Below, in pieces: positions 16,039 to 25,465 of a stretch of DNA of 31,291 nt. The position numbers and the translations under genes were made by a program. The stretch spans positions 1-31,291 of the forward strand of contig JAUCBJ010008971.1 in NCBI GenBank assembly GCA_032718475.1. The letters run 5' to 3'. The notes under the pieces were generated by a model, which worked only from the letters and a program-made list of their open reading frames with translations, had not been told where the DNA came from and did not search any database. The stretch comes from Nemertoderma westbladi. Taxonomy: Eukaryota > Xenacoelomorpha > Nemertodermatida > Nemertodermatidae. Within the stretch, counting starts at the first letter, position 1. The number at the start of each line of letters is the position of its first letter.

Positions 16039-16491
16039 TCAAGCATGGTGAGCATCTTTATACGCGAAATAATGATAGGTAACATCGGCGGTTTGGAAAT
16101 CACTTCCCGAGAATTTCGCACTAATGATTTTTTTATGTTCGCTGCTAAAAAAATAAGGAATATAGTAGCAACACCGTCGTACTACATTTCTATATAAAAT
16201 ATTCTCCAATATTGTAAATAAATCTCCTGGATCATTACTTTCCGCAGAAATATAAGTTATATTTCGAAGCTCTTTCCAATAATAGGGTTGATAACTTGCC
16301 AACTTTATATTAAACTTAGATATGGGTGCGCGACAAATAGGACAAATTTTAGAACAATAATTATTCATTTCGGAATATTGTACAATACATTGTACACAAG
16401 TTGCATGTTTATTTTCACATTTATAATAATCTCGATGTTGTTGCAATAACTTAGAATAGCAAACTGGACATTTTTCATTTAAAATATCCAT
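16039..16491 (-). CDS. RING-finger protein (putative E3 ubiquitin ligase)
   Basis: 150 codons, ATG at 16491. A canonical C3HC4 RING spans residues 8-53: C8-x2-C11, C25, H29, C32-x2-C35, C50-x2-C53, with Pro and Ile beside the last pair (C-P-I-C-R-A-P). The remaining hundred residues are unassigned and include C-C-Y-Y-I-P-Y near residue 108. RING proteins normally recruit an E2 enzyme to ubiquitinate targets. In a virus-like element this would act on host or viral factors, but no target can be inferred. It stands alone, with about 170-220 bases on either side rather than the tight spacing of the virion genes, and is probably transcribed early or separately (inference). Confidence 0.8.
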   Translation of the reverse strand: MDILNEKCPVCYSKLLQQHRDYYKCENKHATCVQCIVQYSEMNNYCSKICPICRAPISKFNIKLASYQPYYWKELRNITYISAESNDPGDLFTILENILYRNVVRRCCYYIPYFFSSEHKKIISAKFSGSDFQTADVTYHYFAYKDAHHA

Positions 16492-16660
16492 TTTTCCAAA
16501 TTTTAAAGTAAATTGAAAATAATTACCTCAATACACAACAACAACAACAACAAACAAATCTGTTATACTGTATATACAATTACTACTACAATTTTCGATT
16601 ATTTAAAAACATTAAAATTTTATAAATAATCATAAAATATTTATAATATAGAGGGAAAAG

Positions 16661-17104
16661 TCAAGAATCAATGATATTATCAACATATTCAACATTATCT
16701 GTTGATTCTTCAGGTTCGACAAAGGATTCTTTTGAAATCATTACAATAAAGAAAGACATAATTTCGTAGGGGCTATGCCGATTTAGCCGTATTTCAAACT
16801 TTTCACCAGCTTCGTTGTATTGTGTAATAACAATAAACCCCTCTATCATGGATAATAGTAAGATGTTGATTAATTTTCCCTCATGCTCAACTTTCAGGTT
16901 GTAATCTAAGAGATGAATACTATTATCAGAAGCATCAATATCAATTGAGCTTAAAACTTTCCTGGCTTTTTCAGAAAACTCAATTTTATATTTATCATCT
17001 CCCTGACGGTAAATTGTATAATCAATAACAATATAGGCTTGACCATCTTCTGCAAAAAATGAATGCCTTACTATTGGCATAACCATATCGGAATCAGAAG
17101 ACAT
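16661..17104 (-). CDS. Unknown acidic protein at the promoter-proximal end of the Polinton array
   Basis: 147 codons, ATG at 17104, TGA/TAA-bounded, intact. It is Asp/Glu-rich at both ends (M-S-S-D-S-D-M and E-P-E-E-S-T-D-N-V-E-Y-V-D) with a middle of alternating strands (A-Y-I-V-I-D-Y-T-I-Y, I-N-I-L-L-L-S-M). No Cys/His cluster, Walker motif, signal peptide or membrane segment is convincing. I do not recognise the family. It is the first gene of the minus-strand array, next to the RING gene, a place where accessory or host-interaction genes often sit. Base composition matches the rest of the Polinton. Confidence 0.65.
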   Translation of the reverse strand: MSSDSDMVMPIVRHSFFAEDGQAYIVIDYTIYRQGDDKYKIEFSEKARKVLSSIDIDASDNSIHLLDYNLKVEHEGKLINILLLSMIEGFIVITQYNEAGEKFEIRLNRHSPYEIMSFFIVMISKESFVEPEESTDNVEYVDNIIDS

Positions 17105-17853
17105 TATTTAATTTATTTTATTGTAAATCAAACAAACAAAGTAAAAACTTTTAAACTAAAACCATTACAAATGATTAATTGTGATTAAAGCAAGAGATTA
17201 TATATATAAGATATTTTCGAAAATAATACAGGTCTTAAACTGAGAAATAGCCTAAATTCGGATTATTGATTGGTTGATTAGCTGGTAGGGAAATGCAGTT
17301 TAAACAAAAATTATTGCGTAATAATAATCACTAATGCTTGTATACGCGTAGCTGGAACGGAATGGAATTTCATGTGTCATACTAGGAGGTTGGTGACAGC
17401 CGTCGAGGAGTAGCGCTAGCTAGCGGGGGCTAAATCGTTGAGTTGGCAATCGATATAATATAATATAATATCGAGGGTATATGCGTGTAGTTGGTGGCCA
17501 CGTCGTCGTTGTTGTCATCATATACAGTATACAGCGGTGGTGGTGGAGGTGATGATGTGGCGAAAAGGTGAATAACATTAGGGTTAGTAGTTAGTTAGTC
17601 AGTAGTCAAGTTAGGCTACGCTACGCTACGATTGGTTGATGGCAACTGCCGATCGATGGATGGTGGTGACAGATGTGGCGTGCACCGCAATTTAGCACCG
17701 GAATTTGGCATTTTTTAATAGCCCTCCGAATGGAATGTGCATAGCCCAGGCTTAGGGAGGACTATGGTGAGGGCCATGCTTTATCTACTACTCATGTGAT
17801 GGGAGTCCGTCGTAACCGAAAAGTCCACTACACCCTCCGCGAAAGCAAGAAGG
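17105..17853. other. Non-coding flank between the Polinton genes and BEL/Pao DNA
   Basis: No gene is seen. It is AT-rich near 17105-17240 (likely promoter of the 147-codon gene), then a more GC-rich stretch with simple words: taatataatataatat near 17454-17470, ggtggtggtggagg near 17536, and (gctac)n near 17617-17632. One end of the Polinton may lie here, but no terminal repeat could be matched. Confidence 0.4.
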
Positions 17854-18357
17854 GTGTTAGAAATAGATCTGGTGTGTCAGCTAGACATGGTCGCGATGGA
17901 CCAAAGAGAATTAGAGAGACAATTGGACGAGGTGACTGCGCTGTTAGAGAGGGAGAGGGAGTTAGCGAGTGAATGTAAAGAGAGGGCCAAAAAGTTGACA
18001 AGAAACTATAGAGAACGTGAGGAGAAGGTAAAGAGTGAGCGTAGAGGATAGGAGCATGGAGCGATAACACCAGGGTGCGATTATGGGGCTACCATCAATC
18101 CCATCCAGATAATGGAGTTGATTAATATCAACGCCAGGCGACCTACAAAGATCGAGATCGAACAATATCAGTACCTGGACTGCATCGACTTTTCCGTGCC
18201 CAAACTGGATTTCCCGAAATTCTCTCTCATAGTCAGCATGGATTGTCGGACAGCCCATGAGAGGCTACAAACTATTTTTGGCGACGACAGAGAGCGAGAC
18301 CTGGTGGCCATTCGGATGGACGCTCAGTGGCCCAATAAAGACGATAATCCCGTTTAG
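17854..18357 (+). pseudogene. BEL/Pao Gag-like/protease-region remnant
   Basis: One frame with a single internal TAG (18049-18051). The first 65 codons form a charged heptad-like stretch (E-L-E-R-Q-L-D-E-V, L-L-E-R-E-R-E-L) that should be coiled coil, as in some BEL Gag proteins. The second part includes L-D-F-P-K-F-S-L-I-V-S and ends near the protease region. At about 18290-18310 the family-like sequence moves to the next frame (G-W-T-L-S-G-P-I). Confidence 0.6.
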
Positions 18358-18697
18358 TGTATCCGAATCCTCAGGGTGCATGTTTGCAGGGACTATGAGA
18401 GAGATGGAGGATGAAGGAGCGGAGGAACAACTTAAGAGGCTGCTACGGCAGGATTTCGAGGGATTAAGGGAGACCGGGGTAGGAACCTCGGTAGAAGACA
18501 AGCAGGTGCAGGAGAGCATCAGGAGATCAATGAAGTGTGAGAGGGGGGGGGGGGGGGGGGGGTATACCATAGGAATGGTATGGAAGGAGCCGAAGCTGCC
18601 CTTGCCAAACAATAAAAGGATGGTCGAAACGAGACTCTGGAAGTTGAAACAAACGTTTAAGAGAAGAAGAACCGGAGAAGAACATCTACATACATAA
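18257..18697 (+). pseudogene. BEL/Pao protease-RT junction and RT N-terminus
   Basis: From about 18300 this frame carries G-W-T-L-S-G-P-I, the conserved motif after the BEL protease. Next come F-E-G-L-R-E-T-G-V and S-V-E-D-K-Q-V, then Y-T-I-G-M-V-W-K and L-P-N-N-K-R-M. All are standard steps into the Pao-type RT. A run of twenty G at 18543-18562 lies inside the frame and encodes a Gly run not expected in the family, so it is probably an expansion. Confidence 0.75.
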
Positions 18698-18771
18698 GAC
18701 CATTAAGAAATACGTAGATCGGATCCAGATACTGCAGGACTTACTATCTGCCACTTCATGTAGCCCTAGAT

Positions 18772-19764
18772 TCCAAGAAGGGCAAACTGATGATGGTGGT
18801 TGACGCCTCTGCCAAGACAAATGGCAAGAGCCTAAACAATTACCTACTAGAAGGCCCCAATATTTACAATTCAGGGATAGAAGTTCTATTGAGATTTAGA
18901 AATGGGAAACACGCCTTCACGTGTGACATCGAGGGTATGTTTAACCAAGTACGGCTAACTGACGAGGATAGCGATAGTCAATGCTTCTTGTGGTACAATG
19001 GTGATGAAGGACAGCCAGATATACCGATGTACAAGATGGTGGTGCAGAATAGGGGGGCCAAGTCGTCCTCATTCACCATGACCACGGCTGTAAGAGACAC
19101 AGTGGAGGGCAAAGAGGGGGAGTATAGTAAAGAGGCGATCGATATGATTCGACGCGGGTTCTACGTTGATGATGGGATGGGTTCTGGAAACTCCGTTGAG
19201 GAGATCGTCAAGACGGGACGCGAAGTTTGCGACATGCTGAAGAAATCGGGATTCAACTTAACGAAGTTCCAGTCAAAATTGGATAAACCTATGATGGTAA
19301 ATGAACAGATTATGGTTGACAGAAGAGATGAATCGCAGCCGAAAGCACTAGGGATCATATGGAACTGGGAGACAGACGAGTTGGAATATAAGCTGAGTCA
19401 GGAGGGCTCCAGTATCCATACCAAGCGAGGCTATGTGTCATACATAGCGAGGATTTACGATCCACTAGGATTAGCATCCCCATTGTTAGTCACGGGGAAA
19501 CAGATACTTAAGAAGGTTTACAAGATCAAAGATGACTGGGACACTGAGGTCCTGACAGAAATGAGTGAACAGTGGGAGAAATGGATTGGGAGCTTAGAAG
19601 ATATGGGAACATACTGTATGCCACGTGTATACTTCCTGGATGGAGACATGAGCAAACTAGAACTACATATGTTTTCCGATGCATCCCTGGAATCATATGG
19701 CGCTGCGCTTTATTCAGCACAGCGAAAGGTGATATCCTATATTTGTAGCGAATCGAGTGGATGA
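18772..19764 (+). pseudogene. pol: BEL/Pao reverse transcriptase and start of RNase H
   Basis: The longest intact piece of this element. V-V-D-A-S-A-K and S-L-N-N-Y-L-L-E-G-P open the RT. The catalytic Asp residues are in F-T-C-D-I-E-G-M-F and F-Y-V-D-D-G-M-G-S. I-Y-D-P-L-G-L-A-S-P marks the Pao-type region after RT (Peptidase_A17-like family of annotations). L-H-M-F-S-D-A-S starts RNase H. The ATG at 18790 is internal. RNase H breaks off after about 25 residues. Beyond 19745 the linker sequence R-V-D-E-I-R-A-T-T appears directly, so roughly one hundred codons of RNase H are missing. Confidence 0.9.
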
Positions 19765-20862
19765 GATAAGAGCAACAACAAACTTGGACAAGTGGAACTA
19801 CTGCCCAACTGATGACAATCTGGTGACATGCTATCGAGGGGCGTAAAATGCCACCCTTTCTCGAGAAAGCAAGAGTTGTGGCAGTATGGTCCACACTTCC
19901 TCAACGACAGGTTGAAGTGGCCACCGATGAGGAAAGCAAGACCAACCGGAGAGGAAGTAGGGATAGAGGATAAGGGAAACGAATCAGAGGGGGAAGATAT
20001 ATTTAGCCAGTTAGTGAGGGAGATCAAGGAGGCACCACCACAATCTAAGACGATAGAGTCGTGTGATAATCCAACAGATAGGTTAATCAGTTACAGCTCT
20101 ACTTGGTATAAGACGAAGAAGCTAGTAGCATATCTGAGGGTTACAGAGAATTCCTTAGGGGGGCTGGTATGGGTGACAAGATTAGACCCGCCGTTGATCT
20201 GGAAGGGGCGGCTAAAGCCGTGATAAAATACGAACAAGGGAAGGGATACGGAGACGAAGTTGATGGTGTTAGGAAACAGTAACGCCTTTGTCAGGATAGC
20301 GAGATCAACGCGCTGTCGCCCCAACTGGATGAGGATGGAATCCTGGTCATGAACTTCAGGGTGGCTAATAACACCAGTGCCTTAATTCCACCGAAACCAT
20401 TAATAATCCCTAACAAGTCACCAATAGTTCACCAGATCATATGGGACACCCATTAGGCGATACTACACGGTGGTACCAACTAGACCCTAACTGAGATCAG
20501 GAAGAAATATTGGGTAATTCAACTTAGAAAGATGGTGAAGGCGGTAGTGGGGCAATGCCAGACATGCCAACGGACCAAGAAAGAGAGGGCCATGCAAGAG
20601 ATTGCGCCACTGCCAACTAACAGGGTGAGGCATCAAGACCCACCGTTCATACACTGCGGAGTGGACATGTTTGGGCCGATTAAGATCAAAGTAATGCGGC
20701 ACACCGAAAAATGATACGACATAATCTTTGTATGTAATAACACGAGGGCCGTGGGAATAGAACTGGCTCAGGACGCTATGGCGTCGGCATTCATCAATGC
20801 ATCGGAAAGATTCGTGACCCGCAGAGGAGGAACAGTAGAAGTATTATACTCTGACAAGGGAC
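19738..20862 (+). pseudogene. pol: BEL/Pao integrase linker, zinc domain and core start
   Basis: Scattered through several frames are N-Y-C-P-T-D-D-N (about 19797), L-W-Q-Y-G-P-H-F-L (about 19876), then the HHCC-type zinc domain (H and H near 20451-20468, C-Q-T-C near 20565) with two nonsense codons inside. V-D-M-F-G-P-I (about 20665) holds the first catalytic Asp. A TGA at 20712-20714 interrupts the core, and L-Y-S-D-K-G (about 20847) holds the second Asp. Confidence 0.78.
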
Positions 20863-20863
20863 T

Positions 20864-21559
20864 AACTTCGTTGGGGCAGAAAACGAGTTAGTGGAAGCTT
20901 TTGACATCTTGAAGGGAGAAGATGTTAAGGCAGCAATGAGGAGGAACCTGATTAAATGGGAGAGGAGGACGCCATTCGCACCACATACGTTTCGCTGCGT
21001 AGAACGCTTAGTTAGAAGCTCCAAGCAGCTTATGACCAAACTCATGAACTATCATATGGTGACCGAGGATGTATTAAGGATGGTGCTGGCGAAGTGCGAG
21101 GGTATTATCAACAGCTGACCGCTGTATCCCGAGAACGATGATCCAGAATCGCTGGACGTTCTGACAACAGCACATCTACTGATGGAGAGACCAGCGATGA
21201 TTGACATGCGAAATATCGATCCAGATGATATAGATTCGCTGCAGAGCTGGAAGGTGGCTATGGCAATAGGTGCAGATTATTGGAAAATGTGGATTCAAGA
21301 ATACCTGCCAACACTGCACAAGAGAAGCAAATGGAGGAATAGTCAGAGGGAACTCAGGAAGGGTGACTTAATAATCGTAACCGACGATACGATTATCAAT
21401 AATCACTGGAGGTTAGTGAGGGTACTCGAGTGTTACCCTGGTGAGGATGGAAAGATTAGATCTGTGGAGGTTAGAATTGGAGGAAACATTGGGGCGAAAG
21501 ATAGGAAGACCTACAGGAGGGTGATAGGAAAGTGTTGCCTATTGGAGGGAATGCCCTAA
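20864..21559 (+). pseudogene. pol: BEL/Pao integrase core end and DUF5641-like C-terminus
   Basis: After a frame change near 20862 the sequence reads N-F-V-G-A-E-N-E-L, then F-A-P-H-T-F and V-E-R-L-V-R-S, whose Glu is the third catalytic residue. A TGA at 21116-21118 interrupts, and the same frame goes on with L-T-T-A-H-L-L and then G-D-L-I-I-V-T-D-D and R-V-L-E-C-Y-P-G-E-D-G. These are typical of the DUF5641 domain at the end of Pao polyproteins. The stop is at 21557-21559. Confidence 0.85.
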
Positions 21560-22562
21560 TTAGTTGAGTCATCCAATAAATTGGACTGAGTGGGGTGGGA
21601 ATGAGGGCGAGACGTCCTTCCCACATACAAAACATAAAATAATACAAATAAAAAATATAATTACATATGTCTGATGGGTATGAATGTACCAACGTACATA
21701 TTATTTAGTTTAGATGGGCATTATGTACGTTATGGATATGGACATATCAATGTACATAATGTTTATGAGTAGGTAGTTATAATTACGTACGTCTGATGGG
21801 TACTAATGTACCAATGTACATAATTTACATATGCACTAAAGCTGGGTCAATGGGACCAATAATAGTACAAAATATGTACTGTAGTAGAACTAGAAGGGTA
21901 CACAGTGAGGATTAGAAGGGTACACATTGTGTACGTCTGATGGGAACAATGTGCCAATGTATGTAATAAATACCAATGCCGGGTCAATGGGACCAATAAT
22001 AGTACGTAATACGTACTATAGTGGGCACTGAGGGCACCACGTGAGGAGTTGAGGGGGGTATGTAGGTGTAGTACAGTAGAATCAAGGTGAGTAGAATAGA
22101 CTGTGTAGGCCTGCACGAACTAGACTACTGTGGCGCATAGCCCAGAGTACAGACTTAAGAGTATTGTTACAGACCCAGAAAGCTGTCTGGTAGGAAGCGA
22201 GTATAACAATAGGAAAACTGTAGCTAGTCGTTTCTGTAAACAAGTAGTAGTGATGAATTACTTACGCAGTAATTGAGTAATAGATAAAATAATAAGGGGG
22301 AAGTTGAGGAATATAGCAGAATAAGAAATCGTAGCAACTGGGAACTAGAAAATTCTAGAAACATAATTAAAAAGTAACGGAGAAAACTACAAATTAGGAG
22401 AAAATTGGCACGTAATGGGGAATATTTGTACAAAAGGTTGACAAAGGGCAGATAGAAGGTAGGCCATCACTGATTTAATCTAATTAGAACTATACTTAGT
22501 TGTATCTTGCCCTACTGAGCCTTTGTAAGGCATCAGCAGTCTCGTGAGAGAGGAGAATCGTG
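21560..22562. other. Spacer after BEL/Pao pol, rich in short repeats
   Basis: No gene is seen. The first half holds the repeat cluster listed separately, and the second half is unremarkable AT-rich DNA. It may be 3' untranslated or LTR-derived sequence of the retroelement. Confidence 0.45.
21662..22004 (+). repeat. Interspersed short tandem-like repeats (gtctgatggg / gggtcaatgggacc units)
   Basis: Unit A, containing gtctgatggg followed by aatgt(a/g)ccaa(t/c)gta, occurs at 21662-21700, 21782-21823 and 21930-21966. A weaker copy is at 21723-21762. Unit B (gctgggtcaatgggaccaat) occurs at 21841-21867 and 21978-22004. Units A and B alternate, so the block may have grown by duplication of an A+B module. 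Confidence 0.75.
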
Positions 22563-23107
22563 ATGGTGGAGAAACTAGTGAAGAAGAGAAAGTTGGAAAA
22601 GAGCGGGAAAGAACTACTAGTGGACTTCACGTTGAGACATCCGGAGAATAAGACGAGGGAATACTACAAATGACTTCCAAAGAGTCAGAAAGCGCACGCG
22701 CTGCAAGATTAGTTTAGGGAGATGCATGAACGACGATTAGTTGGGACCTACGCGACGCCGTCATTGGATAATGCGATCAACGAACATCTTCATTACGTTG
22801 TAAAGGGGGACGAGGGTACTTTCGGGATACTGAGAGAACCACCTAGAAAGGAATGGATAGGTTTGTGGATTCCATGGATAGGGGCAGATACATGGTCCTA
22901 GACGATGATGGGACTGTAGAGGATGACAAAGGGCTGGGGAGGGGGTCAGTAGTGTCGGGTAGAACTATATTGCTGCATTTAGTGGTGCTGAATGGAGATA
23001 TTTTTCTGTTTGACCTAGGGACCTACGGTAAGAAGATCAGGCCAAAGTTGAACCGTCTACCGGATGCGGTACAGAAGCTAGTAAGGTCAAAGACAAGCGA
23101 TACATGA
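22563..23107 (+). pseudogene. Degraded frame preceding the zinc-knuckle gene
   Basis: From ATG 22563 a basic frame (K-L-V-K-K-R-K-L-E-K) runs 36 codons to a TGA at 22671. Further pieces are open in different frames, including 22853-23107. The pieces look like the N-terminal half of the protein whose end is at 23311-24096, that is, a Gag-like protein broken by several stops. No family can be named for this part. Confidence 0.4.
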
Positions 23108-23310
23108 CGACGCGGAGAGGATTATTGGACTGGGCACCCAGAATCTTCTGGTTATGCAGGTAGTCTACATGGCTATGACGAAACCAGATGGATTGGGATT
23201 GGTGGATAACTCGGGACAATAAGGAGCCGTGGCGATGGGTCAGTTGATGGGACTCATGTGACACAAGCTGATGGAGTGGAATAAGTTCCGAGAGGAATAC
23301 GGGTCGGAAC

Positions 23311-24096
23311 TTGCAAATTCACTCAAATGGGGAGGCGATGCCGAGGGAGGAGGAGGACATCGATATGGGTAGGGATGATAAGGTAGAAATGTTCACGTAT
23401 CAACGGCTCCATAGACCCACAAGGCTACGTGGAGCCAAGGACGAGTTAGGGCGACAGACAGTGATAGATGGTTGCGACTACTGTGGGAGACTAACCCATC
23501 AGCAGAAGAATTGTCTGTATCGCTACCAGAAGGGTGCAACATGTCTATATTGCCACGAGTCTAACCATAGGATTGGTGCATGCCCGAGGCTGCACCATAG
23601 GTGTACAAAGTGTAAATTTAGGGGGCATTTTGAGTGCCAGTGCGACTGGATGGATGATAAGGAGAAGTTCTGTATTTACGAGGACTGGGCTGACGTCGGA
23701 GTCATGACTAGGCAAAGGATGAAGGCCAAGGAGTTTTGGTACGGGTTTTTCAACATCAACCTACAGGCCCACCAGGAGATTATCAAGAGGAGACTACCAT
23801 TCACATATCAGGAGGTAGCGACAGCGGCATCACATGGAGGGGTTATTAACACCCAGAGGTATTTCGATAGATGGTCACCAGAGAACAGGATGGATTTCAG
23901 GAACTTTCTGGTGGAGCATGTGCCGCGTGGAATGAAGATCATCATGTGGGACGCTACCAGAGGGAAGCAGGAGGGGCACTCAGTGAGACCACCAGCGAAA
24001 CGATACCGGGAAATGATAATGACCGCACCCAAGGATCCAACTACGGGTCTTGGCAAAACAGTATCAGTGCGGATGAGTAGCCTCAAGAACAAATAG
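23311..24096 (+). CDS. Gag-like protein with three CCHC zinc knuckles
   Basis: 261 codons in an open frame. The ATG at 23311 is convenient, but the original protein probably began upstream. Three CX2CX4HX4C knuckles are visible: C55-C58-H63-C68, C78-C81-H86-C91 and C98-C101-H106-C111. Such knuckles bind single-stranded RNA or DNA, as in nucleocapsid proteins. They are followed by about 150 residues with W-A-D-V-G-V-M-T, F-W-Y-G-F-F and P-F-T-Y-Q-E-V. I do not recognise a BEL Gag in this tail. It lies downstream of the BEL/Pao pol, whereas Gag normally lies upstream, so it may belong to a second element, a rearranged copy or an extra ORF. Confidence 0.65.
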   Translation: MQIHSNGEAMPREEEDIDMGRDDKVEMFTYQRLHRPTRLRGAKDELGRQTVIDGCDYCGRLTHQQKNCLYRYQKGATCLYCHESNHRIGACPRLHHRCTKCKFRGHFECQCDWMDDKEKFCIYEDWADVGVMTRQRMKAKEFWYGFFNINLQAHQEIIKRRLPFTYQEVATAASHGGVINTQRYFDRWSPENRMDFRNFLVEHVPRGMKIIMWDATRGKQEGHSVRPPAKRYREMIMTAPKDPTTGLGKTVSVRMSSLKNK

Positions 24097-24883
24097 GAGG
24101 AAAGAAAACACCTGAGACAGGATGATGATAGGGGCAAAGAGATGAGATGGCTTCCAGAGGGTACGGGAGGAGCATACTAGAACTCTAGAACTGGTTATGG
24201 GCGATGTTAATGTGCCTGGAAGGCACCGCGAGGACTTAAATGTGCAAATAACTCATATAAGTGCAATTAATACATGAGTGGAATTAATACATATGTACAT
24301 AATAAATCACTGCTATACATAGAGCCGTGGAAATATAATGTACCTACTATAGTCAGATATATCCTTTTCCAATTAGCTACTGGAACTGGGGACTAATTAA
24401 CTGAAACAGGAAGACGATACAATAACGGAACTCTCTTACATGGTGTACACATGCGTGAGACCCGACAGGAGCGTAGAGAGTGAGAGTCAAAGGGGTTGAG
24501 TATCAGAGGAGCATGGGGAGAGGTGTGAGAGTTTGGGGGGAAAGTGAAGAGTGTGAGTTCCAAGTGTGGGGGCGAGCAGTGTAGAGGATGAGTCCTATGG
24601 GACTAGTGAACGAGGAGAATGGACGATAGAGTTTAGGATAAAAAAAATTGTGTGAGGAGAAAGGACGATCGTCTAAACAGAGACGCCAGATGCATTGGTA
24701 CAGCTTAGCTCGCAGATGTACCAAGGATGGGTAGTGAAAACAGACCCAGAGGGGCCAGTCTGGAAAGCTGGTCCTAAGAAAAGATTTCCACCCCACATCC
24801 AATATTAGATTGGATTCCAGCGGAATTGGAGTGCACTAAAGGTTGATGCTATCTTCTCACCGGGGAGATAGCATGGGGGGGAG
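24097..24883 (+). other. Retroelement 3' region with hairpin and polypurine tract
   Basis: No gene is seen. A hairpin (atgctatct at 24846-24854 pairing with agatagcat at 24866-24874) stands just before the polypurine tract gcatgggggggag (24871-24883), where plus-strand DNA synthesis would start. Confidence 0.6.
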
Positions 24884-25465
24884 TGTTAGCGGATCCAATT
24901 CGCAGCACCACCCAGCGGAAAATGGGAAAAGTGGCGATTTGCCAATTATGTTCGGCTATGTGATATTAGAAGTATAATATCACATACCGACACACCGGGG
25001 CAATATACATTGCCAGCCACAGGGAGAGATGCCATCTCATCTCAGGGCAGAAGCTAGCATATTGGCCCAGGATAGATAGATCAGCCAATGGTGGGGCGAA
25101 TTACCATCAATTAAGCGCGCATTCATTGGCTAGGCCAAAGTGGCTTGGAGTTTATTGTGTGTAATTATAATATAACCGCTACCCATATGAATTGTGTCTT
25201 CAGTTGACTTGTAGAAGTGTAGAAGTCACACGGTTTTTAACCGTCGTCGTTGACCGCGTGCTATTATTGTAATCTGATTGAGCTATTAAATAATCTGACA
25301 TTACGAACAACTGCAACTATAAAACTTAGTTATTCATTCGGCCTCCGGCCTTTCAGAAACTGTCAACAGCCTTTCAGTAGCCAAGCGGACGCGGCGACGC
25401 GTATTTCCCAAGACTTAAACACACACACACCGGTCGGGATCTTCGCCAACTCAGATCCCGTCACA
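24884..25465 (+). repeat. LTR-like sequence, probable 3' LTR or solo-type remnant
   Basis: It starts TGTTAGCGGATCC right after a polypurine tract, as expected for a 3' LTR. The end is placed at cgtcaca (25459-25465) because an LTR should end in CA, but this is uncertain. A perfect 12-bp hairpin is present at 24957-24986 and an attaaa word near 25286. No second copy was found in the window, so the LTR assignment is not proven by repetition. Confidence 0.55.

Larger units (their letters stand above)
1364..17104 (-). mobile_element. Maverick/Polinton (adintovirus-like) endogenous element, interrupted and incomplete
   Basis: Twelve minus-strand genes spanning this interval include the diagnostic set: hexon-like major capsid protein, penton-like minor capsid proteins, adenain-like cysteine protease, A32/FtsK-type packaging ATPase and a retrovirus-type integrase. 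This combination is known from Maverick/Polinton elements and adintoviruses. Gaps between many neighbours are only 1-2 bases, or stop and start overlap by one base. The limits given are those of the outermost recognised genes, and the true ends are not seen. The usual protein-primed DNA polymerase B is not found in the window. A Gypsy retrotransposon (5602-12007) and a non-LTR fragment (12683-13400) are later insertions into it. Confidence 0.92.
17854..21559 (+). mobile_element. Degraded BEL/Pao-type retrotransposon, pol region
   Basis: Recognisable BEL/Pao order on the plus strand: coiled-coil Gag-like end, protease region with G-W-T-L-S-G-P-I, RT, RNase H start, integrase zinc domain, integrase core and a DUF5641-like tail. 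It is broken by stops, frame changes and an internal deletion near 19745, so it is inactive. No left LTR was recognised. Related DNA (zinc-knuckle frame, polypurine tract, LTR-like sequence) extends to about 25465. Confidence 0.88.

Noticed and set aside
17105-17853. A terminal inverted repeat marking the right end of the Polinton
   Set aside because: I could not find a matching inverted copy in 1-1363 or elsewhere, so no boundary is claimed.
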